From: Gammaproteobacteria bacterium
Lineage (GTDB): Bacteria; Gemmatimonadota; Gemmatimonadetes; Longimicrobiales; Gaopeijiaceae
Direction: 5' to 3'
Assembly (NCBI GenBank): GCA_009840525.1
Contig: VXNP01000068.1
Span: forward strand, 1 to 50,830
Length of the DNA: 50,830 bases
In this document: piece by piece, positions 40,653 to 48,975 of the stretch
How positions within the stretch are numbered: position 1 is the stretch's first letter
How the letters are laid out: the number at the start of each line of letters is the position of its first letter
Translations under genes and position numbers: made by a program
The notes under the pieces: model-generated
The model's input: only the letters and a program-made list of their open reading frames with translations
What the model was told of the DNA's origin: nothing
Databases searched by the model: none

Positions 40653-43246
40653 GACTGCGAGGATTGCCCGCGGGGGTGCTGGCCGGGCTGTTCGCCGCCA
40701 GTTGCGGCGGAGAGGGCGGCACCGTCGATCCGGCCCCGCCGCCGCCTGCCCCGACGGGCACGGTCATTGGCCAGGTTACGGTCGAAGGCGCGCCGCTGCC
40801 GGGCGTGCTGGTGTCGCTGACCGGCCCCGCCGCCCAGTCCACCGCGACGGGCGCCGACGGTGGGTTCCAGTTCGTCTCGGTGCCGGCGGGATCGCACACC
40901 GTGACGCTCGCGAGCGGGATCCCCAACGACGTGACCTTCTCGCGGACTACCGCATCAGTCACCATCACTTCCGCCGGGCAGCAGGTACGCGCGGACTTCC
41001 CCGGCGAGTATCTGCGCACCTCCTCCATCAGGGGCAGGGTGCTCGCGGTGACGCACGGCAGTCAGCCCGAGCCGGTGGAGGGTATTGCGCTGGGCATGAC
41101 CGGCCTGCAGGACGCGTCAGACACCACGGACGCCAGCGGTCGCTATGAGTTTGTGGCGCTGCGTCCGGGCGAGTACACGATATCCCTGCTGACGACCGCC
41201 GGTTTCGCCTTCGACGCAACCAGCTTCACCCGGACCCTGACGACGGGACAGAACCTCGAGCACGACTTCGTCGGCGCCGCGGACCTGTTCATCGCTACCG
41301 ACTCACTGGACGTTGGCCGCGTCGCCATCCCCTACGCTCAGCAATTGATCGCGCGCGGCGGCACGACCGAAGGTCTCGTGTGGAGCCTCGAAGGGGGAAC
41401 GCGCCTTCCCGCCGGGCTCGCCTTTACGAGCAACGGGCTGATCGCCGGGACTCCGACGGCCACAGGCTTCACGGAGTTCCACGTCAGTGTGACCAACGCC
41501 CAGGGACGGCGGGCGAGCGCGGCGCTCTCGCTGCGCGTGTGCGAGGGCGCGCTGGGCCTGGATGAGGGAGACTATCAGGTTTTCCGCGCGGGCGAGCGCG
41601 GGGAGTGCGGATTCTTCGTACGGGCTCCGCGGGCGGGCGCCTATTATCGCGTCACCATGGTGGGAACCGAGACGCCGGAGAATCCGCGGGTCTACGATGT
41701 CGGACTCAGCGTTGCCGGAAGCTTCACGGCGGCTGCCGCGCCCATGGTGGCGAGTTCGGAACGGGCGGGCGGCGGCACGCGCCAGGAGGCGACCTCCATC
41801 GGGGGCCCCTGGCTGGACGAACTGCTCGAACGGGAACGCGCCTACGCCCGGAGCCACGCGCGCCTGCGCGCCGCCGAGGCGGAGCTGGTGGAGCGCCTGT
41901 CGGCCGAGGGACCGCTCCCGATTCTTCCGGATCTCTCACATCAGGTAGCGCAGTCGGCTGCCGGCGGGACCGGGGCGCGCACGGCGCCCGAGGAACTGGC
42001 CATCCGTCTCAGCGACGCGTTCGCCGGCAGCTGCACCGTCGACACCACGGTCACCGCCAGGCTGGTCGCCGAAAACCGGCATCTGGCCTTCTACGAATAC
42101 CAGACAACCTCTTCGCCCGATAATGTCCGGCAGATCCTCGACTACTATGCCGATTACGGGGACGATGTGATCCGGCGCTATTTCGGCGGCGTGAGCGACG
42201 TGAACGGGGACGGCATCGTGAACGTTCTCATCCGTCCCGACCTTCCTGGCGCCACCCTGGCCTACGTGTGGTCCGCCGACATGACCTTGTCGCGGACCAG
42301 TTGTCCGGCGTCGAACGAAATGGAGCTGATCCATTTCGACGCCGAGTCCATCGACGACATCAGCGGCAACGACTTCTGGGCACTGGGCACGATCGTGCAC
42401 GAGATGAAGCACGTGAGTTCGCTGTACAAGGGATTTCGCAGAAGAAGTGCCAGCCGGTTCCATCCCTTCTGGATCGAGGAAGGGACCGCCGACATCGCCA
42501 AGGAAGTGTCCTCGCGCTTGGCGTGGCAGCGCGCGGGCGGGCCCGCCATGAGGGATCGCGTTACGGGAGAGGACCTGCGTGACGCGTTCCGGTCCAGCGG
42601 TGGCAACGCCCGGGCCGAGGCCTACGGCACCTTTACCGCGATGGCTCGCACCGTCTTTGCGATCTCCCCGGATTCGAGCGCGCTGAGCTTCCAGTACGGT
42701 GACGGAGAGGTCGGCGACGTATACGGGTCGGGCTGGCATTTCCACCGTTTCCTGCGGGACTGGGTCGTCGGCACGGGGTCGGCTGCGGCGGATGAGCGCT
42801 TCATGCGCGTGCTGAACGACTCGCTCACCGCGGGCGGAGTCGCGGGCATCGAAGCCGTTACCGGCAAGCCGATCGAGGAGCTGCTGGTCGACCACGCCAT
42901 CGCCATGACCTTCGCCGGGAGCGAGAGCGCGGCGGGCGCCGATGTGCCGCACTTCACCACCTACGATTTCCCTACAGCTACGGAGGTCTTCAGCAGCCCT
43001 GACCCGCCCGGCTTCTACCCATGGCCGGTGACCACCGTCGGAGAAGACACCGACGACAGCTTTGCGCCGGTCGCCGTGCCCCTGGCCACCTCGGGAACAC
43101 GCACCTTCGACGGCCGGCTGGCCGCGAGCGGGGTCCGCATCCACGACTTCCGCGCGCGCGGCGCCGGAAACGGGGCCGCGTTCTACTACGACATTCCGAG
43201 TTCCGCCCGGGTGATCGTGGCGCGCATTTCCGAGCCGGATCCGTAG
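40649..43246 (+). CDS. Lipoprotein metallopeptidase, M30-like
   Basis: An 865-aa lipoprotein (FAASC, Cys19). After the anchor come two carboxypeptidase/Cna-like beta repeats (TVIGQVTVEGAPLPGVLVSLTG and a second near 130-210) and a putative Ig domain (YAQQLIARGGTTEGLVWSLEGG, LPAGLAFTSNGLIAGTP). The C-terminal half is a zinc peptidase with His584-Glu585-Met-Lys-His588 and, about 22 residues on, WIEEGTADIA giving Glu611. This pattern fits the hyicolysin-like M30 group. Expected to degrade proteins at the cell surface or periplasm. A run of low-complexity residues (about 380-430) joins the two halves. Confidence 0.83.
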   Translation: MRLRGLPAGVLAGLFAASCGGEGGTVDPAPPPPAPTGTVIGQVTVEGAPLPGVLVSLTGPAAQSTATGADGGFQFVSVPAGSHTVTLASGIPNDVTFSRTTASVTITSAGQQVRADFPGEYLRTSSIRGRVLAVTHGSQPEPVEGIALGMTGLQDASDTTDASGRYEFVALRPGEYTISLLTTAGFAFDATSFTRTLTTGQNLEHDFVGAADLFIATDSLDVGRVAIPYAQQLIARGGTTEGLVWSLEGGTRLPAGLAFTSNGLIAGTPTATGFTEFHVSVTNAQGRRASAALSLRVCEGALGLDEGDYQVFRAGERGECGFFVRAPRAGAYYRVTMVGTETPENPRVYDVGLSVAGSFTAAAAPMVASSERAGGGTRQEATSIGGPWLDELLERERAYARSHARLRAAEAELVERLSAEGPLPILPDLSHQVAQSAAGGTGARTAPEELAIRLSDAFAGSCTVDTTVTARLVAENRHLAFYEYQTTSSPDNVRQILDYYADYGDDVIRRYFGGVSDVNGDGIVNVLIRPDLPGATLAYVWSADMTLSRTSCPASNEMELIHFDAESIDDISGNDFWALGTIVHEMKHVSSLYKGFRRRSASRFHPFWIEEGTADIAKEVSSRLAWQRAGGPAMRDRVTGEDLRDAFRSSGGNARAEAYGTFTAMARTVFAISPDSSALSFQYGDGEVGDVYGSGWHFHRFLRDWVVGTGSAAADERFMRVLNDSLTAGGVAGIEAVTGKPIEELLVDHAIAMTFAGSESAAGADVPHFTTYDFPTATEVFSSPDPPGFYPWPVTTVGEDTDDSFAPVAVPLATSGTRTFDGRLAASGVRIHDFRARGAGNGAAFYYDIPSSARVIVARISEPDP

Positions 43247-43356
43247 CAGCCCGCGGACGAACTGCCCCGGCATTCGAGCGGCGCTTGCGAGCGAGTCGCT
43301 GCCTCGGGTGCTAACTTGGCTGGCATCCGTGATCCGGCTGGCCAAGGGAGGCACCG

Positions 43357-44736
43357 ATGCATGAAGGGTACATAACAGGGCACAAACCGACGCGCGTCAT
43401 TCAGTCAGCGCGCTACGCAATCCCCGCCGTTCTCCTTCTGGCCCTGACCGCGTGCGGCGACGCCGACGCCCCTTCAGCGGAAGCCGATGCGGAGCTGATG
43501 GAGCGCGCCCGCGGCATCCACGAGCGGGTCATTACGCTCGACACCCACGCCGACATCAACCCGGCCAACTTCACCGCCGAGTTGAACTACACCATGGATC
43601 TGCCTACCCAGGTGAACCTGCCCAAGATGGAGGCGGGCGGGCTGGACGTGGCCTGGTTCATCGTGTACGTGGGGCAGGGCGACCTGACCGCGGAGGGGTA
43701 CGCGGAAGCCTACGGCCAGGCCATCGCCAAGTTCGACGCCATCCATCGCCTGACCGAAGAGATCGCCCCCGAGCGCATCGGACTGGCCCTCACCTCGGAC
43801 GACGTGCGCCGCATCGCGGGGGAGGGACGCAGCGTGGCCATGATCGGGGTCGAGAACGGATACCCGGTCGGGGAGGATATCGGGCGCATCCAGGAGTTCC
43901 AGGAGCGGGGCGCGCGCTACCTGTCGCTCGCCCACAACGGCCACAGCCAGCTCGCCGACTCCAATACCGGGGAGGCACTTGACGACTGGCTGCACGACGG
44001 GCTCAGCGAACTGGGGCGGCAGGCCGTGGCCGAGCTCAACCGGGTTGGCATCATGATCGACATCTCGCATCCCTCGAAGCCCGCCAACATGGAGGTGTTC
44101 GAGCTGAGCCGGGCGCCGGTGATGGCCTCGCATTCCTCGGCGCGGGCGCTCGACGACCACAGCCGCAACCTCGACGACGAGCAGCTGATGGCGCTCCGGG
44201 AGAACGGGGGCGTGGTCCAGACCGTGGCCTTCCGCGGATACGTCGACGGGCCGAAGCACCAGGCCTGGCAGCAGGCCTCGCAGATGGTCATCGCCGAAGT
44301 GGCCGAGGAGATGGACTTCGAGATCATCGGCGGCGGCCGCGGGCGCGCCTTCTTCATGGCGCTGCAGGCAATGAGCCCGGAGGAGCGCGAAGAGTACCAG
44401 ACGGGCCTGCGCATGGTCCAGGAGGCAGCGGCGGAGCGCATCGCGATGGAGGTGGCGCCGGTCACCCCGCCGGTCGATGTCGCCGACTTCGTGGACCATA
44501 TCGACTACATGGTCGAGCTGATCGGCCTCGAGCACGTGGGAATCAGTTCCGACTTCGACGGGGGCGGAGGCGTAACGGGATGGGACGACGCCTCGGAGAC
44601 CTTCAACGTCACCCTGGAGCTGGTTCGGCGCGGCTACAGCGAGGAGGAGATCGGCCTGCTCTGGAGCGGAAACCTCCTGCGCGTGCTGGACGACGTGCAG
44701 GAGGTCGCGGCCGAGATTCAGGCGGAGAGCAACTGA
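43357..44736 (+). CDS. Membrane dipeptidase (M19) lipoprotein
   Basis: A 459-aa M19 renal-dipeptidase-type enzyme anchored as a lipoprotein (LTAC, Cys33). The binuclear zinc ligands are visible: THADIN (H-x-D), GVENGYP (Glu), ISHPSK and SHSSAR (His), and SSDFDGGGG (Asp). It hydrolyses dipeptides, often with D-residues at the second position. AAGGGAGG precedes the ATG. Surrounded by other secreted peptidases (M30-like, M20). Confidence 0.93.
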   Translation: MHEGYITGHKPTRVIQSARYAIPAVLLLALTACGDADAPSAEADAELMERARGIHERVITLDTHADINPANFTAELNYTMDLPTQVNLPKMEAGGLDVAWFIVYVGQGDLTAEGYAEAYGQAIAKFDAIHRLTEEIAPERIGLALTSDDVRRIAGEGRSVAMIGVENGYPVGEDIGRIQEFQERGARYLSLAHNGHSQLADSNTGEALDDWLHDGLSELGRQAVAELNRVGIMIDISHPSKPANMEVFELSRAPVMASHSSARALDDHSRNLDDEQLMALRENGGVVQTVAFRGYVDGPKHQAWQQASQMVIAEVAEEMDFEIIGGGRGRAFFMALQAMSPEEREEYQTGLRMVQEAAAERIAMEVAPVTPPVDVADFVDHIDYMVELIGLEHVGISSDFDGGGGVTGWDDASETFNVTLELVRRGYSEEEIGLLWSGNLLRVLDDVQEVAAEIQAESN

Positions 44737-44831
44737 GCGCGTTTCGGAGCGCGGATCGCACTTTTGATCGTCGCGCCGGGCAAGGTTAGCTTTGCTGCCC
44801 GTCCCCGCGCAGTTCCTCCCCGGGAGGTGAG

Positions 44832-45395
44832 ATGGTCCCGATTCTCGCGCTCTGGCTGCCGATTCTGATCGCCGCCGTGCTCGTCTTCGTTTCCAGTTCG
44901 ATCATCCACATGGTGTTGGGCTACCACAGGAACGACTTCCGCGGGATCGAGGATGAGGACGCCGTGATGGATGCCCTGCGGCCCGCCAATCTGGCGCCCG
45001 GCGACTATTTCTTCCCCCACGCGGCCAGCCCCGAGGTCATGAGATCCGAGGCCTTCCAGGCGAAGTTGGCGAAGGGGCCCATAGCGTTCTTCACCGTCGG
45101 GGATCCGGGCGCGTTCACGAGCATGGCCAGGAACCTGGCGCAGTGGTTCGTCTACTGTGTCGTGGTGGGGGTGATCGTGGCCTACGTCGCCGGACGCACG
45201 CTGGCGCCGGGGGCGGAGTATCTGACGGTCTTCCGCCTGGCGGGCACGGTGGCCTTCTGCTGTTACGCCCTCGCCTTGCCGCTCAACTCGATCTGGTACC
45301 ATCGGCAGTGGTCGACGACGCTCAAGTCGATGTTCGACGGGCTGATCTACGGAATACTGACCGCGGGCACGTTCGGCTGGCTGTGGCCCGAGTGA
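44832..45395 (+). CDS. Membrane protein of unknown function (187 aa)
   Basis: A 187-aa protein with about four hydrophobic helices: near 4-25, 105-125, 136-156 and 167-184. A soluble stretch (about 30-95) contains YHRNDFRGIEDEDAVMDALR and PGDYFFPHAASPEVM. I do not recognise a named family. GGGAGGTG precedes the ATG. It is the first of three consecutive membrane-protein genes (44832-46829), the next starting 7 bases after its stop. Confidence 0.8.
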   Translation: MVPILALWLPILIAAVLVFVSSSIIHMVLGYHRNDFRGIEDEDAVMDALRPANLAPGDYFFPHAASPEVMRSEAFQAKLAKGPIAFFTVGDPGAFTSMARNLAQWFVYCVVVGVIVAYVAGRTLAPGAEYLTVFRLAGTVAFCCYALALPLNSIWYHRQWSTTLKSMFDGLIYGILTAGTFGWLWPE

Positions 45396-45402
45396 GGTGG
45401 TG

Positions 45403-46311
45403 ATGGACAAGACACGACATTCACGCTGGCGCGGCGCCCTTCTCTGGGTCGGCGCGGTCCTGATCATGGCCGGGGCGGCGATCTACCAGCGCCGGACCGG
45501 TCCCACCTATCCGCTGCGCGGCGAGGTCGCCGTCGGCGCCGACGCGTTCCGCTACGAGCTGGTGCGCAGCCAGGAGACCATCGAGCGGGCGCGGGTCGCG
45601 CTGCCCAGGCCGGGCGCGGACGCCAGCGGCACCATGACCTACCGGCGCTATCCCACCGGCGACGACTTCACCACGGTGGAGATGGCGGTTGAGGAAGGGG
45701 AGGAGGGCCCGGAGCTGGCGGCCTACCTGCCCGTCCAGCCGGCCGCCGGCAAAATGGAGTACTACCTGGAACTGGAGACCGCGGGCGGCGGGGTGCGCAT
45801 CCCCGCCGAGCAGGGCGACGACGCCAACATCATCCTGCGCTACAAGGACCCGGTGCCGGCCCCGCTCCTGGTCTCGCATGTCATCGCGATGTTCTTCACG
45901 GTGCTGATCGGGATGCGGACCGGCCTGGGCGCGCTCTTCGGTCCGGGCAACATGCGCACGCTCGTCTGGGTGACCCTCATCGGGATGACGGTGGGCGGCC
46001 TGGTGCTCGGCCCCTTCGTCCAGAAGTACGCGTTCGGCGAGTACTGGACCGGCTTCCCCTGGGGCTATGACCTGACCGACAACAAGCTGCTGATCATGTG
46101 GGTGGTGTGGGTCGCAGCCGCGTTCGCGCTGGGGATGAAGCCCAAGCGGAAGGCCGGACCGGGCCGGATGACGGTGGGCGTTGCGGCGCTGGTCATGACC
46201 GTGGTGTACCTCATTCCGCACAGCATGCGCGGGAGCGAACTGGATTTCGCGGCGGTGGACGCGGGCGTGCCTGCCGCCGAGGCCGTCGGGACCGGCCGCA
46301 ACCAGGAATAG
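45403..46311 (+). CDS. Membrane protein of unknown function (302 aa)
   Basis: A 302-aa protein: one N-terminal helix (LLWVGAVLIMAGAAIY), a beta-rich domain of about 110 residues outside the membrane (YPLRGEVAVGADAFRYELVR to VRIPAEQGDDANIILRYKD), then four helices with GTGLGALFGPGNM- and YWTGFPWGYDLTDNKLLIMW-like segments between them. The start is placed at ATG 45403 (GAGG 5 bases upstream); two in-frame GTG codons at 45397 and 45400 are alternatives. Family unknown to me. Middle gene of the three-gene membrane cluster. Confidence 0.8.
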   Translation: MDKTRHSRWRGALLWVGAVLIMAGAAIYQRRTGPTYPLRGEVAVGADAFRYELVRSQETIERARVALPRPGADASGTMTYRRYPTGDDFTTVEMAVEEGEEGPELAAYLPVQPAAGKMEYYLELETAGGGVRIPAEQGDDANIILRYKDPVPAPLLVSHVIAMFFTVLIGMRTGLGALFGPGNMRTLVWVTLIGMTVGGLVLGPFVQKYAFGEYWTGFPWGYDLTDNKLLIMWVVWVAAAFALGMKPKRKAGPGRMTVGVAALVMTVVYLIPHSMRGSELDFAAVDAGVPAAEAVGTGRNQE

Positions 46312-46361
46312 GTGCGCGACGGAACCCTGCGAACCTCGCTCCGGCGCGTCCGGATGCCATC

Positions 46362-46829
46362 GTGAGCGCCGCGCACCTCCACCTGGTCACCGTGCACCTG
46401 CCGGTCATCCTGTGCCCGCTCGCCCTGGTTCTCTTCGTCTGCGCGCGCCTGCGTCACGACACCCCCGCGGCCCGCATCGGCCGCTGGCTGCTGGTCGCCT
46501 CCGCGGTCGTGGGCGTGCCCGCATACTTCTCCGGGCCGACCGCGTTCGAGGCGATGGAGAGCGAGCTGGCCCCGATGCGCGACCTGGTCGAACTGCACGC
46601 GGTGCTGGGCAGGGCGGCCTTCTTCGGTCTTGTACTCCTCGCGCTGACCGCGCTCCAGACGACGCTCCGGGAGATGCAGGAGGAGCCCGTGCCCCGCTGG
46701 CTGCACGGAATCGTGGTGGTTGGCACCCTGCTGCTCAGCTACGTTCTGGCCTGGACCGGCCACCTCGGGGGCGCGATCCGGCATCCCGAGATCGGAGACG
46801 CGCTTTCCTGGCTGTTTCCCCGCTGGTGA
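46362..46829 (+). CDS. Membrane protein, DUF2231-like
   Basis: A 155-aa protein with four helices. It opens with AHLHLVTVHLPVILCPLALVLF, which has the 'H..VHLP' pattern of DUF2231-type membrane proteins that may hold a redox cofactor between helices. Other histidines fall in LVELHAVLGRAAFF, WLHGIVVVG and WTGHLGGAIRHPE. Starts with GTG at 46362, chosen to begin at the conserved N-terminus; the ribosome site is weak. Last gene of the membrane cluster, 50 bases after the previous one. Confidence 0.7.
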   Translation: MSAAHLHLVTVHLPVILCPLALVLFVCARLRHDTPAARIGRWLLVASAVVGVPAYFSGPTAFEAMESELAPMRDLVELHAVLGRAAFFGLVLLALTALQTTLREMQEEPVPRWLHGIVVVGTLLLSYVLAWTGHLGGAIRHPEIGDALSWLFPRW

Positions 46830-46835
46830 GAGCGT

Positions 46836-46869
46836 TTACGCATTTTACACAAATTACGCATTTTGTGTA
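46836..46869. repeat. AT-rich repeat element between membrane and peptidase genes
   Basis: An AT-rich island with two direct copies of TTACGCATTTT (46836-46846 and 46854-46864, 18 bases apart) and an inverted repeat TACACAAA-N8-TTTGTGTA (46846-46853 and 46862-46869). It sits 7 bases after the DUF2231-like gene and 55 bases before the M20 peptidase start. It could be an operator or promoter for the peptidase, or a weak terminator. Confidence 0.5.
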
Positions 46870-46923
46870 TTTCGGGGCGTCGGCCGCCTGACGCCTCGCA
46901 CACGAACCGCTACCGAGAGATCC

Positions 46924-48297
46924 ATGAGCCGTCCCGCTGTCAGATCTGCCACGTTCCGGCTGGCCCGGCCCTTGCCGTCGGCCCCACCGTCGCCGCTCGT
47001 CGCCTCGTTGCCCGGTACCGTCCTCGTCGCGGCCGCCCTCCTCTTTGGCGTGCCGCCTACCGCGTCCGCGCAGGCGCCGGGGTTCGACGCCGAAGCCGAG
47101 GTGCGCGCCCTGATGGCACATCCCTCCGTCCAGGAGGCGTTCCGCCACATCGAGGAGAACGACCCCTGGACCATCGCCACGCTGCGCGAGCTGACCCAGA
47201 TCCCCGCGCCTCCGTTCATGGAAGAGGTGCGCGGACAAAGGTTCGTGGAGCTGCTCCAGGAGTCGGGGGTCGATTCCGTCTGGGTCGACGAGGAGGGCAA
47301 CGTCATCGGTCTGCGCCGCGGCAACGGCTCCGGAACGATGATCTTCTCCGGGCACCTGGACACGGTATTCCCCGAGGGAACCGACGTGACCATCCGCGAG
47401 AACGGCGACACGCTGTTCGCGCCCGGCATCGCCGACGACACCCGCGGCCTGGTGACCGTGCTCGCGGTGCTGCGCGCCATGAACGCCGCCGACATCCAGA
47501 CCGACCAGGACATCTGGTTCGTGGGCACGGTGGGCGAGGAAGGCACCGGCGACCTGCGCGGGGTCAAGCACCTCTTCCGCGAGGGCTCGCCGGACTTCAG
47601 CGCGTTCATCTCAATTGACGGGCTGGGGCACAGCGGGGTGACCAATGCCGGCCTGGGGTCGCACCGCTACCGGGTCGCCTTCAAGGGTCCGGGCGGCCAT
47701 TCCTGGGGAGCGTTCGGGCTCGGCAACCCAATCCACGCCCTGGGGCGCGCGGTGTCGGCCTTCGACGCCGAAGCCAAGCGCTACACGGACAACGCAGCCC
47801 AGCGCACCAGCTACAACGTCGGCACGGTGGGCGGCGGCACCTCTGTGAACTCGATTCCCTTCGAGGCCTGGATGGAGATCGACATGCGCTCGGAGAGTCC
47901 CGAGGCGCTGCTCGAGATCGACGCGGTGTTCCAGACGGCGATGCGGCGCGGGCTCGAGGAGGCCAACGCCGTGCGTGCCCGGGGCGAGGAGCTGACCCTG
48001 GAGATCACGATGATCGGCAACCGGCCCAGCGGGGAGGTCCCGGAGGATCACCCCTTCATCCAGCGGGCGCTGGCGGCCACGGAGCTCATGGGCGGCATCA
48101 CCTCGCTGCGGCGCTCCTCGACCGACTCCAACACGCCGATTTCGCTCGGCATCCCCTCGGTCACCATCGGCGGCGGCGGCGCGGGGGGAGGCGCGCATTC
48201 CCTCGCCGAGTTCTTCATGAACCATGAAGGCCCGCGGGGCATCCAGCGCGCCCTGCTGATCCTGGTGTCGCAGGCGGGGATGGTGCCGGTGATGTAG
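46924..48297 (+). CDS. Secreted M20 family metallopeptidase
   Basis: A 457-aa exported zinc aminopeptidase/carboxypeptidase of the M20 family. The signal peptide ends near AASAQAPGF-type sequence (TVLVAAALLFGVPPTASAQ, residues 32-50). Metal ligands appear in order: His in FSGHLDTVFPEG, Asp in GIADDTRG, the Glu pair in TVGEEGTGD, Asp in SIDGLGHS and His in GGAHSLAEFF. A dimerisation lid lies between GSHRYRVAFKGPGGHSWGAFG and TVGGGTSVNSIP. It most likely trims peptides outside the cytoplasm. GAGAG precedes the start. Confidence 0.93.
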   Translation: MSRPAVRSATFRLARPLPSAPPSPLVASLPGTVLVAAALLFGVPPTASAQAPGFDAEAEVRALMAHPSVQEAFRHIEENDPWTIATLRELTQIPAPPFMEEVRGQRFVELLQESGVDSVWVDEEGNVIGLRRGNGSGTMIFSGHLDTVFPEGTDVTIRENGDTLFAPGIADDTRGLVTVLAVLRAMNAADIQTDQDIWFVGTVGEEGTGDLRGVKHLFREGSPDFSAFISIDGLGHSGVTNAGLGSHRYRVAFKGPGGHSWGAFGLGNPIHALGRAVSAFDAEAKRYTDNAAQRTSYNVGTVGGGTSVNSIPFEAWMEIDMRSESPEALLEIDAVFQTAMRRGLEEANAVRARGEELTLEITMIGNRPSGEVPEDHPFIQRALAATELMGGITSLRRSSTDSNTPISLGIPSVTIGGGGAGGGAHSLAEFFMNHEGPRGIQRALLILVSQAGMVPVM

Positions 48298-48305
48298 GGC
48301 TTCGT

Positions 48306-48896
48306 GTGCCTTCCCTCTTCTCTTCCAACCGCGAACGCCGCCTGTGGATGTGGACGGCGGTCGTCGTTGCGGCGATCTACTCCACCCTTGGGCTCGCACG
48401 TACGCTCGTCGACTACCTGGGCAGCGACTTCTTCTCTGTCTGGCTCTTCCTGGCCGGGTGCCTTCTCGTCCTGCTGACCGTCGTCACGCAGGGGCTCAGG
48501 GTCCGCCCCGGAGGCGCCGAGATCGCGGTCGCCCTGGGGGTCGCAGCCGCCTACCTGCTGATCATCGTGCGCATGTCGGTCCCGACGGAGCGCTCCCACC
48601 TGGTGGAGTACGGCGTGGTCGCGGTCTTCATCCATGAAGCGCTCACGGAACGCGCCAGCCGGGGGCGCCGGGTTCCCGCACCCGCGCTGCTCGCGATCGT
48701 GGCGGCTTCCCTGGTCGGCCTGATCGACGAGGGGATCCAGAGGCTCATTCCCAACCGCGTCTTCGACCCCGTCGACATCCTGTTCAACGCGGTGGCCGCC
48801 GTGATGGCCGTCACCGCAAGCGTGGCGCTACGTTGGGCCCGGCGTTGGAGTTCATCCGTGGTCATGCGCGCCATGGGGGAACCTGGCCCCGACTAA
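48306..48896 (+). CDS. VanZ-like membrane protein
   Basis: A 196-aa protein with about five hydrophobic helices. The C-terminal half has the VanZ pattern: SHLVEYGVVAVFIHEAL followed by LIDEGIQRLIPNRVFDPVDILFNAVAAV. VanZ of enterococci gives low-level teicoplanin resistance, but most homologues have no known role. Starts with GTG at 48306, 8 bases after the peptidase stop. Confidence 0.82.
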   Translation: MPSLFSSNRERRLWMWTAVVVAAIYSTLGLARTLVDYLGSDFFSVWLFLAGCLLVLLTVVTQGLRVRPGGAEIAVALGVAAAYLLIIVRMSVPTERSHLVEYGVVAVFIHEALTERASRGRRVPAPALLAIVAASLVGLIDEGIQRLIPNRVFDPVDILFNAVAAVMAVTASVALRWARRWSSSVVMRAMGEPGPD

Positions 48897-48975
48897 CGCA
48901 GGTACCAGCGCGGGTCCGTCCACATCGGTGGACAACGGTCACGTCACCCCGGATGACCGGGGAGGAGCTGTTCTC

